From Ceratotherium simum simum (taxonomy: Eukaryota; Chordata; Mammalia; Perissodactyla; Rhinocerotidae): DNA of 64,000 nucleotides. Positions 25,053 to 36,985 of the stretch are shown here, piece after piece (the stretch's first letter is position 1; each line of letters starts with the position of its first letter). The DNA is taken from assembly GCF_000283155.1 (NCBI RefSeq), contig NW_004454166.1:15189970-15253969 (forward strand), written 5' to 3'. A program made the translations under genes and the position numbers. Under the pieces are notes generated by a model. The model saw only the letters and a list, made by a program, of their open reading frames with translations. It ran no database searches and was not told where the DNA came from.

Positions 25053-26644
25053 TGTTAGCGTTGTGTGTCCCTCCAGGAAGGCAGACTGCCTCCTGTCCTC
25101 CACCAGTGGGTCTCTATTTCTTTTATCTCATCCAACGACAAGCCTTGGTCTTTCTATGCTCGGCTCTCACTAAGACCACATGCTCTCCCAGCTGTATCTC
25201 CATTGTGGGTGCCAGTTCTGCATCTAGCTCCAACCTCGTCTGAGTGGCCTCTCTACCGAGGTCTGCAGGGGTCCTCCTTGAGGAAGAGGAAGCCACAGTG
25301 GCTGCAGAAATGAGGGGAAGTGGAGGAAAGTGGTTGACACCAGAGAGGTGTTTCAGCTGGAGACTAAGAGATGTAGTCTCACGAGGTCAGTGTGGGGGCT
25401 GGTCCTTTTGCACTTGCGGAATTCCTTCAGTCTCCATCTAATCCAGTGAACTGTTTCAGAGGCACCAAACTCTAACAGAAATTTAGACCGGATGGCTATG
25501 TATTAACTTTCCACGAAAAATCCGCTAAGAATGTTCACGAATGCAGATCACAGGCAGCCAAGTCAGACTCAGCTGCTTTGTGCCCTTGACAGCAAGCTGG
25601 AGACAGGCTGGAGTCTTTGATAGTGACAGCCCCATGCAGTATCTCCCTTATAGGGCTCATGCAGTGTGGACGTTTACACTCTCTGGCTAGGACCAGGACA
25701 CTGTCTTCCTTGTTCGGTGCAGGAGTTGTACTGCCCAGCTGCTGCCCCTTCCTAGGCTCTGTGGTAACAATTCCCCTTTCCTAGGCACTGCCCTTCTTGA
25801 GCCAGAAGGCAGCACGGTAGAGAGCCTCACGGCTATCCCTGACCATCGCCAGCATGGCAAAGCCCATGCGAACCATCAAGGTCCTGTGGTTTGATATGGA
25901 TCTCACATTTTTGTGAGATCCAAAGCATAGTGATCATCCCAAGACAACCCAAATTCCCTCTGGCTCTTGGAACTGAGCCCTCTTTCAGGTTCTAGGGTCC
26001 ACTCTTCACTGGAAGGCACTTTGGACAGAGGGAGTCATAGGTTGTGGCTAAGAGCATTAAGTGATTTCCCCTCAGCCCCAGCCATTCTCTGCTGCACACA
26101 GCTGCTGCCCAGTCCTTAGCTAGGGAGGGTCCTGTGGGCTGGGGAGGACCTTTGTGCTCTCCAGCTCTGGTCCCTGGAGCTCTCACCACCCTCTGGAAGC
26201 CTTGAATCTGGTCAATGTTGCCTTACCCTGCCCAGCCCACTAAGACTCAGGATGGCTACTTCCAGGAACTACAGAACAGAGCTAACCCTTCAGGGCCACT
26301 TCTTAGGCTCTCCGGAGTTTGGCAGAGATTGACTTTTGCAGGCCATGCTCACAAATCCTGAATCCTACTAACTCAAAGGCTAGGAGATAGGACACATGCC
26401 CATGGACCCAGAGAAAGGATGCCCTTTCCCTCCCCCAAATCTTGGTGCCTCATTCAAGTGAATGGATCCAGTCCAAGGTGAGAAAGCAGCCTTATTTCCA
26501 CCCCTGGCAGCCTTGGCACCTGTCCCTAGAGAGAATAGAATTATGCCCAGGCTTTTGCTATAAAGTCAAGTAGCCCTGTCAGACGAATCCAGGAAATATT
26601 GTGGTAGAGTTTAAAGTTTATAATTGGTTTTTTCTTTAGTAACT
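25053..26644. other. Intergenic, GC-richer block of unknown nature
   Basis: This block follows the 21-bp minisatellite and ends at an LTR. It has higher GC than its neighbours and a perfect hairpin at 25898-25923. It could be a lineage-specific LTR-like sequence, but I cannot name it. The ORFs here lack motifs. Confidence 0.4.
25898..25923. repeat. Perfect 10-bp inverted repeat (hairpin)
   Basis: TGGATCTCAC, a 6-base loop ATTTTT, then GTGAGATCCA. No pyrimidine-run terminator context or RNA gene is evident. Confidence 0.8.
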
Positions 26645-27290
26645 TCTGGTAGGCAGACTTCTAAGATGGCCCTTACAATCCCTGCCCCCTGGTGTCCACA
26701 GCCTGTATAATCCTTTCCTCTTGAGTGTGACTTACTTCTAACCAAAAGAAAATGGCAAAGGTGAAGGGATTTTGCAGACGTAACTGAGGTTCCAAATTAG
26801 TCATGTTCTTGTTAGTTAAAGGGGAGAGTATCCTGGGTAGGCCTGGCTGAGTCAGATGAAAGCCCTTTAAAAGAGGGCCTGGGCCCTCCCTGCAATCAAA
26901 GATCCTCCTTGCTGACTTGATACATTAGGCAGTCTGTTCAGGAAGCCCACGTGGTAAACAACTGCAAATGGCCTCTAGGAACTGTGGGTGGCATCTAGGA
27001 ACTAGGGACTGCCAGCAAAAAGTTGGGACCCTCAGCCATGCAACCACAAGGAAATGAAATCTGCCAACAATCTGAATAAGCATGGAAGAGAAGTCTTCCC
27101 CAGCTGAGCCTCCAGATGAAAATGCAACCTAGCCAACACCTTGATTGCAGACTTGTGATACTTGAGCAGAGAACCCAACTAAACTAAACCTGGATTCCTG
27201 ACCCATAGAAACTTGGGGATAATAAATGTGTACTGTTTTAACCCACTAAGTTTGTGGTAATTTGTTACATAGCAATAGAAAATTAATACA
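26645..27290 (+). mobile_element. Solo LTR, ERVL MLT2-like, sense
   Basis: It starts at GGTAGGCAGACTTCTAAGAT, contains GAGAGTATCCTGGGTAGGCC and CTGACCCATAGAAACTTGGG, and ends with AATAAATGTGTACTGTTTTA, AAGTTTGTGGTAATTTGTTA and AATTAATACA. These are the landmarks of an MLT2-type LTR from an ancient endogenous retrovirus-like element. No internal region or protein-coding remnant is adjacent. Confidence 0.8.
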
Positions 27291-27512
27291 CGACTATAAG
27301 CATGTATAGTCTCTGCTATAATTCTCTTACAAATATTTCACCTTCTAGTTTCCTGTTGTCCTCCAAAATAACATTACCAAAGATTCACAAAAAATTTTTT
27401 AAGAAATCTGAAGCAGCACTGTGCAAGAAAGAAGAATGCACTCAATAATCAAAGCTTTGGGAAATTTTCAGAAGGTCAAAAATATCAAGTTTAAGTTAAA
27501 TGCTGGCAACAG

Positions 27513-27769
27513 GGGCCGGCTCCGTGGCTTAGCGGTTAAGTGTGTGCGCTCTGATGCTGGCGGCCCGGGTTCGGATCCCGGGAGCGCCCCGAGGCACCAC
27601 TTCTCCATCCAACGTGAGGCCGAGTCCCACGTACANNNNNNNNNNNNNNNNNNNNNNNNNNNNNNNNNNNNNNNNNNNNNNNNNNNNNNNNNNNNNNNNN
27701 NNNNNNNNNNNNNNNNNNNNNNNNNNNNNNNNNNNAAAAAAAAAAAAAAATGTTTTAAAAAAAAAAAAT
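27513..27769 (+). mobile_element. ERE-type SINE with internal assembly gap
   Basis: The head GGGCCGGCTCCGTGGCTTAG and the B box GGTTCGGATCC are visible before 100 N (27636-27735), and an A-rich tail follows. The flanking duplication AAATGCTGGCAACAG at 27498-27512 and 27770-27784 is perfect. Confidence 0.93.
27636..27735. other. Assembly gap (100 N)
   Basis: This run of exactly 100 N inside an ERE copy has the conventional size for a gap of unknown length. Confidence 0.99.
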
Positions 27770-28032
27770 AAATGCTGGCAACAGAATTCTTAAGAAGGAA
27801 ACTATTTTTGGTTTAAAAAATGCTTTGGTAAACTATTTGGGTAAAGATGCGTGTTTAGGGCAGGGATTAGCAAAAAAATAAAATAAGATATAGCTAAATT
27901 GTTCTGCATTTCAGAAACTTAGGGGATTTTAATAAACAATGAAGATAGGAAGGGATAGGTAGAGAACTTTGAAGACAAGGGATAACTAATATCCACTTCT
28001 AATTGTTTGCCTATCTAAAATATAATACTCTC

Positions 28033-28524
28033 TGTAGTAGGCAGAATAATGGCCACCTAAGATGTCCATGTACTAATCCAAGAGCCTGTGAATATGTCAC
28101 CTTCTATGGCAAAAGGAACATTGTAGATGTGATTAAGTTAATGATCTTGAGACAGGGAGATTAACCTGGATTTTCCAGGTAGGTCCAATGTAATCACAAG
28201 GGTCCTCATAAATGAAAGAGGGGTAGAGGCAGGAAGGTCAGAGTCAGAGAGAGATTTGAAGAGGCCACACTGTTGGCTTTGAAGTTGGAGGAAAGGCCAC
28301 AGCTAAGGAGTGTAGGTGGCCTCTAGAATCTGGAAAAGGCAAAGAAGTGGATTCTCCCTAGAGCTTCCAGAAGGAAAAAAAACTCTGCAAATAACTTGAC
28401 TTTAGCCCGGTGAGGCTCATGACAGACTTCTGACTTCCAGAAATGTAAAATAATATATCTGTGTGGTTGTAAGCCACCAAGTTTGTGGCAATTTGTTACA
28501 GCCTCAATAGGAAACCAATATACT
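28033..28524 (+). mobile_element. Solo LTR, ERVL/MaLR type, sense
   Basis: AGTAGGCAGAATAATGGCCA, GATTAAGTTAATGATCTTGA, GTCCAATGTAATCACAAGGG and AAGTTTGTGGCAATTTGTTA are classic for this old LTR group. The subfamily is not resolved. It has the same orientation as the LTR at 26.6-27.3 kb, but the two differ in sequence, so they are probably independent insertions. Confidence 0.75.
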
Positions 28525-28924
28525 CTCCACTCACGTTATCTAAATGCCCAAAGTCCTTAGCGAGATTTTGAGTGGAAATCATGAAAAGGAGTTCCACAGG
28601 TAGGTCAATGTGGGTGGAACAGGAACCCCACACAGGAGGGTGAGATGATCCTTCAACTGAACTAATTCATAAGAAGCAGAAACCAGGCCCTAAAGTTGAC
28701 CATGGGAATGTAACACATACACCTCTACCCGCTCATGAAATTTTCAGAAATCTTAAAAGACAAATTCTGGATGCCCCACCAATTTTGGAATGGAGAGTTA
28801 AACCAATCTTATCCAGATCTTAAGTGTCTTGGGTTTAGATTGAGAAGGAAGCCAAGCAGTACCCTTCAGACTTTGATGGAACACATGTGTAATAGGATAT
28901 TGAAGGAAACACTTTCTTTTCATT

Positions 28925-29720
28925 ATAAAATTTTATTTTTAGGTTTTTGAAGAGTAATATACTTACTTGTTTAAAATCAAAACAAAATAAGGAGATAAAC
29001 ACTCAAAAGACTCACTCACACCCTGTCCACCTCCACCCCATTCTCCCTTGCTCCATTTGTTACCATTTTCATTAATTCATTGTTATTATTCCAGTGTTTA
29101 TGTGAAATCGAATAAATATTTTCATTCCCCCTTTTTCTTACACAAAAGATATCATACCATATACGCTATACTCCACCTTGCTTTTCAAATTAAAACAATA
29201 CATCTTAGAGATGTTTCCATTATCAGTGCACAGAGTTCTTCCTCATTCCTTTGTTACAACTGCGTGATATTCCATTGTATACATGGAAGTATCATAGTTT
29301 ATTTAACTAGCTTCCTCCTGAGAGGCATTTGGGTTGTCTCCAAGCTTTTGCTTTATAAACTATGCCACGATGAATAACTCTGTGCATGTATCATTTTGAA
29401 AATGTGCAGGTGAACCCATACGATCGGTCCCAGAAGTGGGACTGTGGGGTTAGAAGACAAAGGCACCTGGAAAAAGGCAAACTAAATATTGCCAGATTCC
29501 CTTCCACAGAGGTTGTTCCGTTCTATATTCCCACTAACAATGTTTGAGTGCCTGTTTCCCCACAGTCTCAAAAAAGAGTGTGCTGTCAAGCTTCTAGATC
29601 TCCTCCAATTTGATAGGTGAGAAATGATATCTCACTAACTTGCATTGTTCTTAAAAGTGAGATTGAGCGTCTTATGTTTAGGAGTCATTTGTATTTCCTT
29701 TTCTGTGAATGAATTTCCAT
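28925..29720 (-). mobile_element. Old L1 fragment, antisense
   Basis: The plus strand carries ATATTCCATTGTATACATGG, GCATTTGGGTTGTCTCCAAG, AATAACTCTGTGCATGTATC, CCCAGAAGTGGGACTG and GGTGAGAAATGATATCTCAC in that order, a typical antisense L1M 3' series. Confidence 0.8.
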
Positions 29721-30544
29721 ATCCTTTGACCCCAAATTGGACTCGTGTTATTTTGACCAAAATTCCAAAAAATTGAGAAGAAAATAATAGATTGCAAGCA
29801 CTCCCATATTCTAAAATGAGGATTTCCAAATGGTCTTGTGACCCTTAGCCCAATACCCGGATATGAAGTGGTTTAAAATTGAAAAGGTCGAAAGAAAGTA
29901 GTTCTTTGAGAAAGCTGTTGGCTTGCTGAGCATTTTCTATCCCCTACCACAGTGGTAGGGGGTGAGGAGTCTTCCTGAGGAGCTTCAAGGAGACTCCCAC
30001 TCACAGAATTTGACTTGTGTCCCCTAGATCTTCAGAAGACACAGTGGTCTGGTATCTGATCCCAAGGGTCAAGAAACTGAGGCTGTCAGGCCAGCAGCAG
30101 GACAAAAAAGTGGGAACCACATTGGAAGCAAACTACACTTCCACTAATGGGAGGACAAAGGTCTAATGGGTAAGAAAACTAAAGTCTGTGGTTGGAGCCA
30201 TCCGTGATGGTGGGGCAATCCTTCATTTGGCATGGCAAGGGTCTGTGAGTTTCCGTAGGTCAAGCAGATACTCTGGAAAGTAACTGTGCTGGAGGAACCA
30301 TCTTGATGTGACTTTTCTCAAAAAAGGCAGATTGCTAGGACAAGAGAACTCCAATAACACCAGCAGTGGGATGTACTTTTGGGGGCAGGAGCTGAGGTAG
30401 TGACTCGAGAGTTCAGGGTGACAAAATATAAAGTATCTAGACGTACACAACAAAAATTAAGCATGCACTAATTACCTCATAAGTGGAAAACTAGAATACT
30501 CTGAACAGGGACACACAAAAAAATCAAATGGAGACACATATCAT
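29721..30544. other. Intergenic, nothing recognised
   Basis: A minus-strand ORF at 30223-30453 has no known motif. Confidence 0.5.
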
Positions 30545-31760
30545 GTTTTGGGATAGGAACACTCTTTATTTAACACTTCCCCAAGAAAAATATTAAGATT
30601 TTGGGAGGAAATTGACCAAATAATTCTTTAGTTTATGTACGATAAATATGTATACATGAATAAATATATAACAAAAGCTGAGAATTAACAGAAAAAGAAT
30701 GGTAACTTATTTTTACTTGGTATAAAAAAACCTATTTTTAAGTTACAGCAGGTGGTATTGGCACAGAAATAGATCAAGAGAACAAAAGAGAAAGTTCAGA
30801 AATAGACATTAGTACATGATTCAGTATACAATTCAAATCACTAGGGGAAAAAAATAACAGTCAACGAACAATAATAGGTCAATTGGCTAAACCTTTCAGC
30901 AAAAATAAAAAAAGATTCCCCCCACAACCTCACTCCTCATACGAAAATACATTTCAGATGATTAAAGATTTAAATATTTTTAAAACTGCTGAATTATATT
31001 TATTACCTTGAGATTGGAAGGTCCTTCTAAGCATGGCACCAAAGGCAGAATACATAAAGAAAAAAACTGATAAATTTGACTCTCCTAATTTAAAGTGTTT
31101 TTGTAGCAATGTAGGACACAAGCAAAGTCAAAAGGGAAATGGTAAACTAGAAAATTTGTTTACAAAATATATGATAGCTAAGAGTGAAAACTTCTATGAT
31201 ACAAAGAGCTTTTTCAAATCTACAAGAGACAAACAAGCCAAGTACTGAGAAAAAAGACAAATGATCAATCAACACGCAAAACAGTCAGAGAAATGCAAAC
31301 AAAACACTAAAACATCATTTTTCACTTACCAGCTTAACCAAGATTAAAGATATCAACAAAGCCCAGTGGCGTTGAGGCTGTCTGCTGGCGAGAGTGTAAA
31401 CTGGTATAGACTTTCTGTGAGATTCCTCTGATAACATGTAGTAAACATAAAACATATATAGTTTTCATTCCAACAATTTCACTTCTAGAACTTTAGCCTA
31501 AGTGATCCTTGCATACAATTATACAGACTTGCATAGGGATAGTAAACATCTGGAAACACTCTAAATGCACAATGCATAATAGAGAACTGGTTACATAAAT
31601 TATGGTACCAACTTTTAACGCAGTCATTATTGACATGAAAAATATGCCCAGGATAGGTCGATGAATGAAAAAAGCATGTTACAAAACCACATGCATAGTG
31701 TGACCCCATTTTGGTAATCCTGAGTTGTGCCAAAAAAGTATGGATATGGATACACGCATA
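30545..31760 (+). mobile_element. Old L1 fragment, sense
   Basis: Landmarks include AGAGAAATGCAAACAAAACA, AACAATTTCACTTCTAGAAC, AACTGGTTACATAAATTATG and GTGACCCCATTTTGGTAATC. The ORF at 31033-31248 is a broken remnant within it, not a gene. It ends near the ATTC/CT simple repeat. Confidence 0.75.
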
Positions 31761-31777
31761 CACACACATCACCAGAA

Positions 31778-31821
31778 TGATTCATTCATTCATTCATTCT
31801 CTCTCTCTCTCTCTCTCTCTG
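31778..31821. repeat. Compound microsatellite (ATTC)n(TC)n
   Basis: About five ATTC units pass directly into about ten TC units. Confidence 0.95.
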
Positions 31822-33730
31822 CAACAATGAGCTTACACCGTTTTTTAAAGTTGATTTGCTTCATTGTATCACCCGCCCTCAAACTTGAGCACAGGAAAAG
31901 CCACACCCTCTCTCCCCTCTAAAACTGGGCACTTCAGTTGAACCAACAATGGTGTGGTAGGCAAAAGGTCCTTAAAACACTATCTGATTGACTACTACCA
32001 CTGGTTTTCTCTTAGATAAATAGAACGGAAAAATAAAAGGTTTAGAAAATCAGAATGTGAGATTAGCAATAAAAAGGGAGCATTGAGAATTCTTTTTTAC
32101 TTCCTTTAAAATCGATTTAAATATTAACTTTATTCCAAGCTAATGTGGAATTTCAAGATAATCACTTCTGCTCTGGTCTTAGCTTAAGCGCCCAGCTGCA
32201 ATTTCAGGTCTTGAGTCAGAGACAGACTGTTACCTATTTCCCCTAATTAACCTCCATCTATTTGGTTGTTGGTGGCTCCTTCTAGAAGTGATGGGAGGTG
32301 GTACCTTACAGTGAAAAGAGAGGTATAAAAAGACACGTGCTATAATAGCAAAGGCAATGGTTACAAATATATATATTGTTTAGAAATGTGCAGGCCTGAC
32401 TCTCTCAAGACCCAAAAGCACTGGCCAAAGTTTAGCTCAAGGTCGATCAAACCCCAGGAATGAGAACTAGACCTGCGGTCAGAAGAACTAGCCCCACAAT
32501 TCAAGTCACGTATCTGTCTGAACCCACTTCTCCATTCTAAAATGGGAAAAAAATAACCTCTAATCTTCCCACCACACAGAACTGCTGTGAGGATGGAATG
32601 GAAGAACGCATATAAACAAAAACCATGGTGGAGATAAATAAAAACTATGGGCACACACACACAGAAAATCAGCCAGGGAATAATCTGCTTCTTATCTGGG
32701 CAACCTCCCAATTTTGACTCCTAGTCTAGAAGGGAGCTCAAGACTGGATCTTAGTGCTCCCCTCTACACACTGTCCCCAAGACAGTTAATTGGGAAAAGA
32801 TCCTTCTTCCAGCCCGCCCCCAGGATCTAGCTTTTTTCAGTGGCACTCATAACCCAACTCCACGTGCTGCCTGATCAGTCCTTCAACAGAAGCAGCCTGC
32901 ATTTTCCCAGGAAGACTCACTATCAGTCTCCTGAGATGCCCTCCCCCGTTAAACAGGAATCCACTTGAAAAAAAAAGAACAGTATTGTGGTAAAGCTACC
33001 AGGAGAATTCAGAGAACTTAAAGCTGCCTTCACATTTAGGAGAAAATAATTAGAAAGGAACTGTAGAAAAACGGTACGTTCTCTTTGCAAACGCTCAGCA
33101 CCTGCTTCTGTTAAGTATTAACACTGTGCAACTCTGTGTTATAATTTGGAACATTTAGAGGAAGTGACAAAGTCCATGTTTTTGCCATTTTAGTATTCTT
33201 TCATGAACTGGTTTTACATTTCTGCACTGTACCCAGAAGAACATTTTCCTTAATATTTAGTCAGTTATTTTAACCAGAAACTTTTGATACTAAGCAAGTG
33301 GGATTTTTTCCTTTCCATGACAATTATGCTGAACTCCCATGTGGACAACTGTAGCTTCTCTAGCAGTTCATTCTAGAGCTGGAAATTAGGGGGGCTATAG
33401 AAACATATGGCGTTTACAGAACCGGTAAAAAATAATAATAATATGGCGGGGAGGCTCAGATTCTGTCTTTGGATAGAAGAGGCTTTGAGGAAAATCCTTA
33501 CTCATCCGAGACCCTACCCTATACTAACCACAATAATTTGCAATGATTCTAAATTTAATTCAAGAGATGTGAAAATAGTATGAGTTTGAATTGTTGCATA
33601 TAAAAATTAAAATTGAAAGCTATTTGTATTATTCTATTGAGAGTTCTACTCTATCATTCATCTAAGATGAGAGCAGGAAGGGTTCTAAACGTTGATCCTA
33701 AGATATAGGCCAAAGTACTACCTCAGAGGA
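31822..33730. other. Intergenic, nothing recognised apart from a MIR-like scrap
   Basis: The ORF at 32361-32711 crosses the MIR-like scrap and shows no domain. Confidence 0.5.
32480..32630 (+). repeat. MIR-like scrap, sense
   Basis: TTCTCCATTCTAAAATGGG followed by ACTGCTGTGAGGATGGAATG resembles the MIR centre. Confidence 0.5.
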
Positions 33731-33748
33731 CCAAGGACAATTATTCCT

Positions 33749-33936
33749 TTTTTTTTGTCCCCCCAAAGCCCCAGTAGATAGTTGTATGTCATAGTTGCAC
33801 ATCCTTCTAGTTGCTGTACGTGGGACGCGGTCTCAGCATGGCCGGAGAAGCGGTGCATCGGTGCGCGCCGGGATCCGAACCCCGGGGCGCCAGTAGCGGA
33901 GCGCGCGCACTTAACCACTAAGCCACGGGGCCAGCC
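33749..33936 (-). mobile_element. ERE-type SINE with perfect 18-bp duplication
   Basis: This is an antisense ERE, close to full length. CCAAGGACAATTATTCCT is at 33731-33748 and again at 33936-33953 (the first C may belong to the element). It lies about 1.2 kb beyond the provisional 3' end of SUSD1. Confidence 0.95.
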
Positions 33937-33953
33937 CAAGGACAATTATTCCT

Positions 33954-35084
33954 AATACTGCCTAATAATGGCATGGACTACCCAAGTGTCAGGATATCAC
34001 CTCCCTCTCCCTGCCTCTTCCCATTTGAGTGGATATTCTTTGCGCCGGATCCCCCAGAGTGGAGCAGCTTCATAGACAGTTTCCACCTGTTCCTATTGTT
34101 CCTACTGTCTCCTCATCTGCCCACAAGCCCAGGCTACTCAGATCTGTCCCTCACTAACGCCCAGTAAGCCAGTGGAGAAACGCCAGCCCACCATGTTGGA
34201 AAGATTGTCCCTTTTCCTCAGGACCGCCCTGTTGCCCAATTCCGGGACCACGTTCACATATGCTGTCCCCTGAGGTTGTGCAATATAACTGGCCCCCTTC
34301 TTCTTCCCCCATGCTTTATCTTCTCCAGGCCTAGAAAGGGAGGGAGAAGAAGAAGGAGATACCACTGCTACTTGGAGAAGCCACAAGCTTCTGGCTTTCT
34401 TCTCCATTCATTTCTTACAAGTTCTCACTGAACTTGGAGTTACACTGTCGGTTAGGGGGGAAAGTTAAAGAATACTGATTCAGGCTTTAAAAGTTAAACC
34501 TAATACACACCTTCTATAAATTCCACGTGTTAATAGTAGGCCCAGAGCTGCTTACATCTAATGTGCCATGGTTCATGATAACAGTCCCAGTCACTCAGGC
34601 TGTAGATGAAAGGGATGATCATGTCACCCACATTGATGCCCCTTCCCTGTAAACACATGGGCTCCGGCCATGGGCCTGATATCATTTCAACCCATTGTCA
34701 CTACACGACCACTGAATCTAAAGGGAGGCACAGAGCATTTTTAGGAGACGCTCAGTAATAAAAAACAATAACCAAGGCTGCTATAAACATTCATGTAGAA
34801 GACAAGAACTGTCTAATGTAACAGAATATTTTTACTGGAATGAAGACTTACGGCTTTTGAATACATATAAGACAAATGGAACTGCATCAAAGCAATGCCG
34901 CCTAACGGACATTGCAGGGAGCTTATCAGAGTAGCCAAGCTAGCACCCCTTCTAATTATATGTCAATTAATTGTAAGAAAAAATAAAAAGCTGCTTTTAA
35001 AGTGTTTGACAAGTTTTCCTACTTCAATGGTCTCTATCCTTTTTGATGACTGCCTTCATCAAGTCAAATTCTAGCCCAAACTTA
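33954..35084. other. Region just beyond SUSD1 3' end, or further 3' UTR
   Basis: No canonical AATAAA or ATTAAA was found on the minus strand. SUSD1 transcripts may extend into this block. Confidence 0.4.
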
Positions 35085-35538
35085 AGTCCATTTCATTGCT
35101 TATTGTAAAAGAATGGGTTCTGAAATAATTCACAGAGATGCTATAAAGGAAGATGCAGACACTCTCTTGCATTCAGTGTCTAGAGGAGCTGACTCTCAGG
35201 CATCACTCAGAGGAAGTCATGGGCCCAGCCCATGTGATCTGTAGCCTGTGGTCAATATCACATTGTACATCAGGAGTCTCAAGTTCATAGACACAGAACT
35301 GGTCGTGTAGCAGGGACGTCGTCAGCAATTCCTGAGTTTCTTCCTTTTAGGGGATTCCATAGCGATAGTCACCATCTTGAATCCAAGAATGGGGCCAAGC
35401 TGGAAATGGGGAAAGTTTCAGGTTCACATACACACTTGGATGGAAGCCACATGGGGCCTCTGTGCAGGCACCTGAGAAGCTGTCATAACATCTGTCCCAG
35501 CAGCAGTGCATCCTTCTCACGTAGCGCCCATCTGCAGT
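35085..35538 (-). other. SUSD1: SUSD1 terminal exon: last base of stop codon and 3' UTR (end provisional)
   Basis: The acceptor is strong: a CTCTTTTCCTCCTCTATG tract followed by TCTAG, with AG at 35540-35539. The first exon base, A at 35538, completes TGA with the TG of the membrane exon. The rest would be 3' UTR. No AATAAA or ATTAAA was found on the minus strand between about 34000 and 35538. A weak AATAAG-like hexamer sits at 35099-35104, so the left limit given here is only a placeholder. The start is well supported; the end is not. Confidence 0.65.
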
Positions 35539-36096
<558 letters not shown>

Positions 36097-36399
36097 TTAA
36101 CAAACCATCCTAAGAAAGCCCAGAGAGCCTCTCTGCCCCCTGAGTTGGCCCTGAAGATGGAGGGCCTCAAGAAAACACAGTTCCAGGGTATTTCTGAAAA
36201 GGAAATGTAAAACCAGGGCACATTCAAGTTACAAGGGATAAAAAGGCTGATCTTGTTGAGCTTACAAATACATCACACTGTGGTGCTTCTGTTAGTCCTC
36301 TCCCGAGTCAATGACACTGATAGATTTTCATGGGCAGTTTTCCTTTGTATTAAGGAAGAAGTCATTCTGACATCACTTGGATTTTTGCTCCAAAAATGA

Positions 36400-36565
36400 T
36401 AGTTAGCACAGTGGTCAAATAGAGCAAACAAATCCTCTCTGTTGGATAGTCATCTGTCATTTTCCCTACACATCAACGAGGGTGGTACCTCCCTGCTCCG
36501 CTTAGCAGGTTGCCGTGAGGATAAAATAAGAAAATTGATGTAAAAGCTCTTTGAAAGACATACAT
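36400..36565 (+). repeat. MIR-like scrap, sense
   Basis: CATCTGTCATTTTCCCTACA and GCCGTGAGGATAAAATAAG, with AAAGCTCTTTGAAAG, resemble the MIR 3' half. It lies in the SUSD1 10.2-kb intron. Confidence 0.45.
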
Positions 36566-36699
36566 ATGTTCTATTTGGGGTGCATCACATGCCAACTCCA
36601 GGGAGATCCCTGGTTATAAACTGAAAAACACCCACATTTGAGTTGCACATTTGGGCCAAGTGACTGGATCAGAGCATCATGTTCTAAAGTTCTCATCTT

Positions 36700-36985
36700 A
36701 ATTTGCAAACACTTATTTAGCGCTTACTATGTGCCAGACACGGTTCTAATTACCTCTCCCAACCACCCAGTGGGTACCATCATCATAGTACCAGGTATTA
36801 TAATAATAGTACCCAGTATAACAATAGTACCCTGACGACTATTATTATTCCCATTTTACAGACGAGGAACTGAGGCAGGGAGTGGTAAAGCAACTTGCCC
36901 AAGGTCACCCAGCTTGTAAATGAAAGAGCCAGGATTCAGACTCAAGCTGTCTGGCTCCAGTCTTTGCTTTTGACCACAGCATTGT
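36700..36985 (-). repeat. MIR SINE, antisense, well preserved
   Basis: TTAGCGCTTACTATGTGCCA, CCCATTTTACAGACGAGGAA, GCAACTTGCCCAAGGTCACC and CAAGCTGTCTGGCTCCAGTC. The centre contains a short ATAGTACC repeat. It lies in the SUSD1 intron; ORFs over it are shadows. Confidence 0.85.

Noticed and set aside
26645..28524. An intact or partial endogenous provirus
   Set aside because: The two LTRs differ in family features and there is no gag, pol or env remnant between them.
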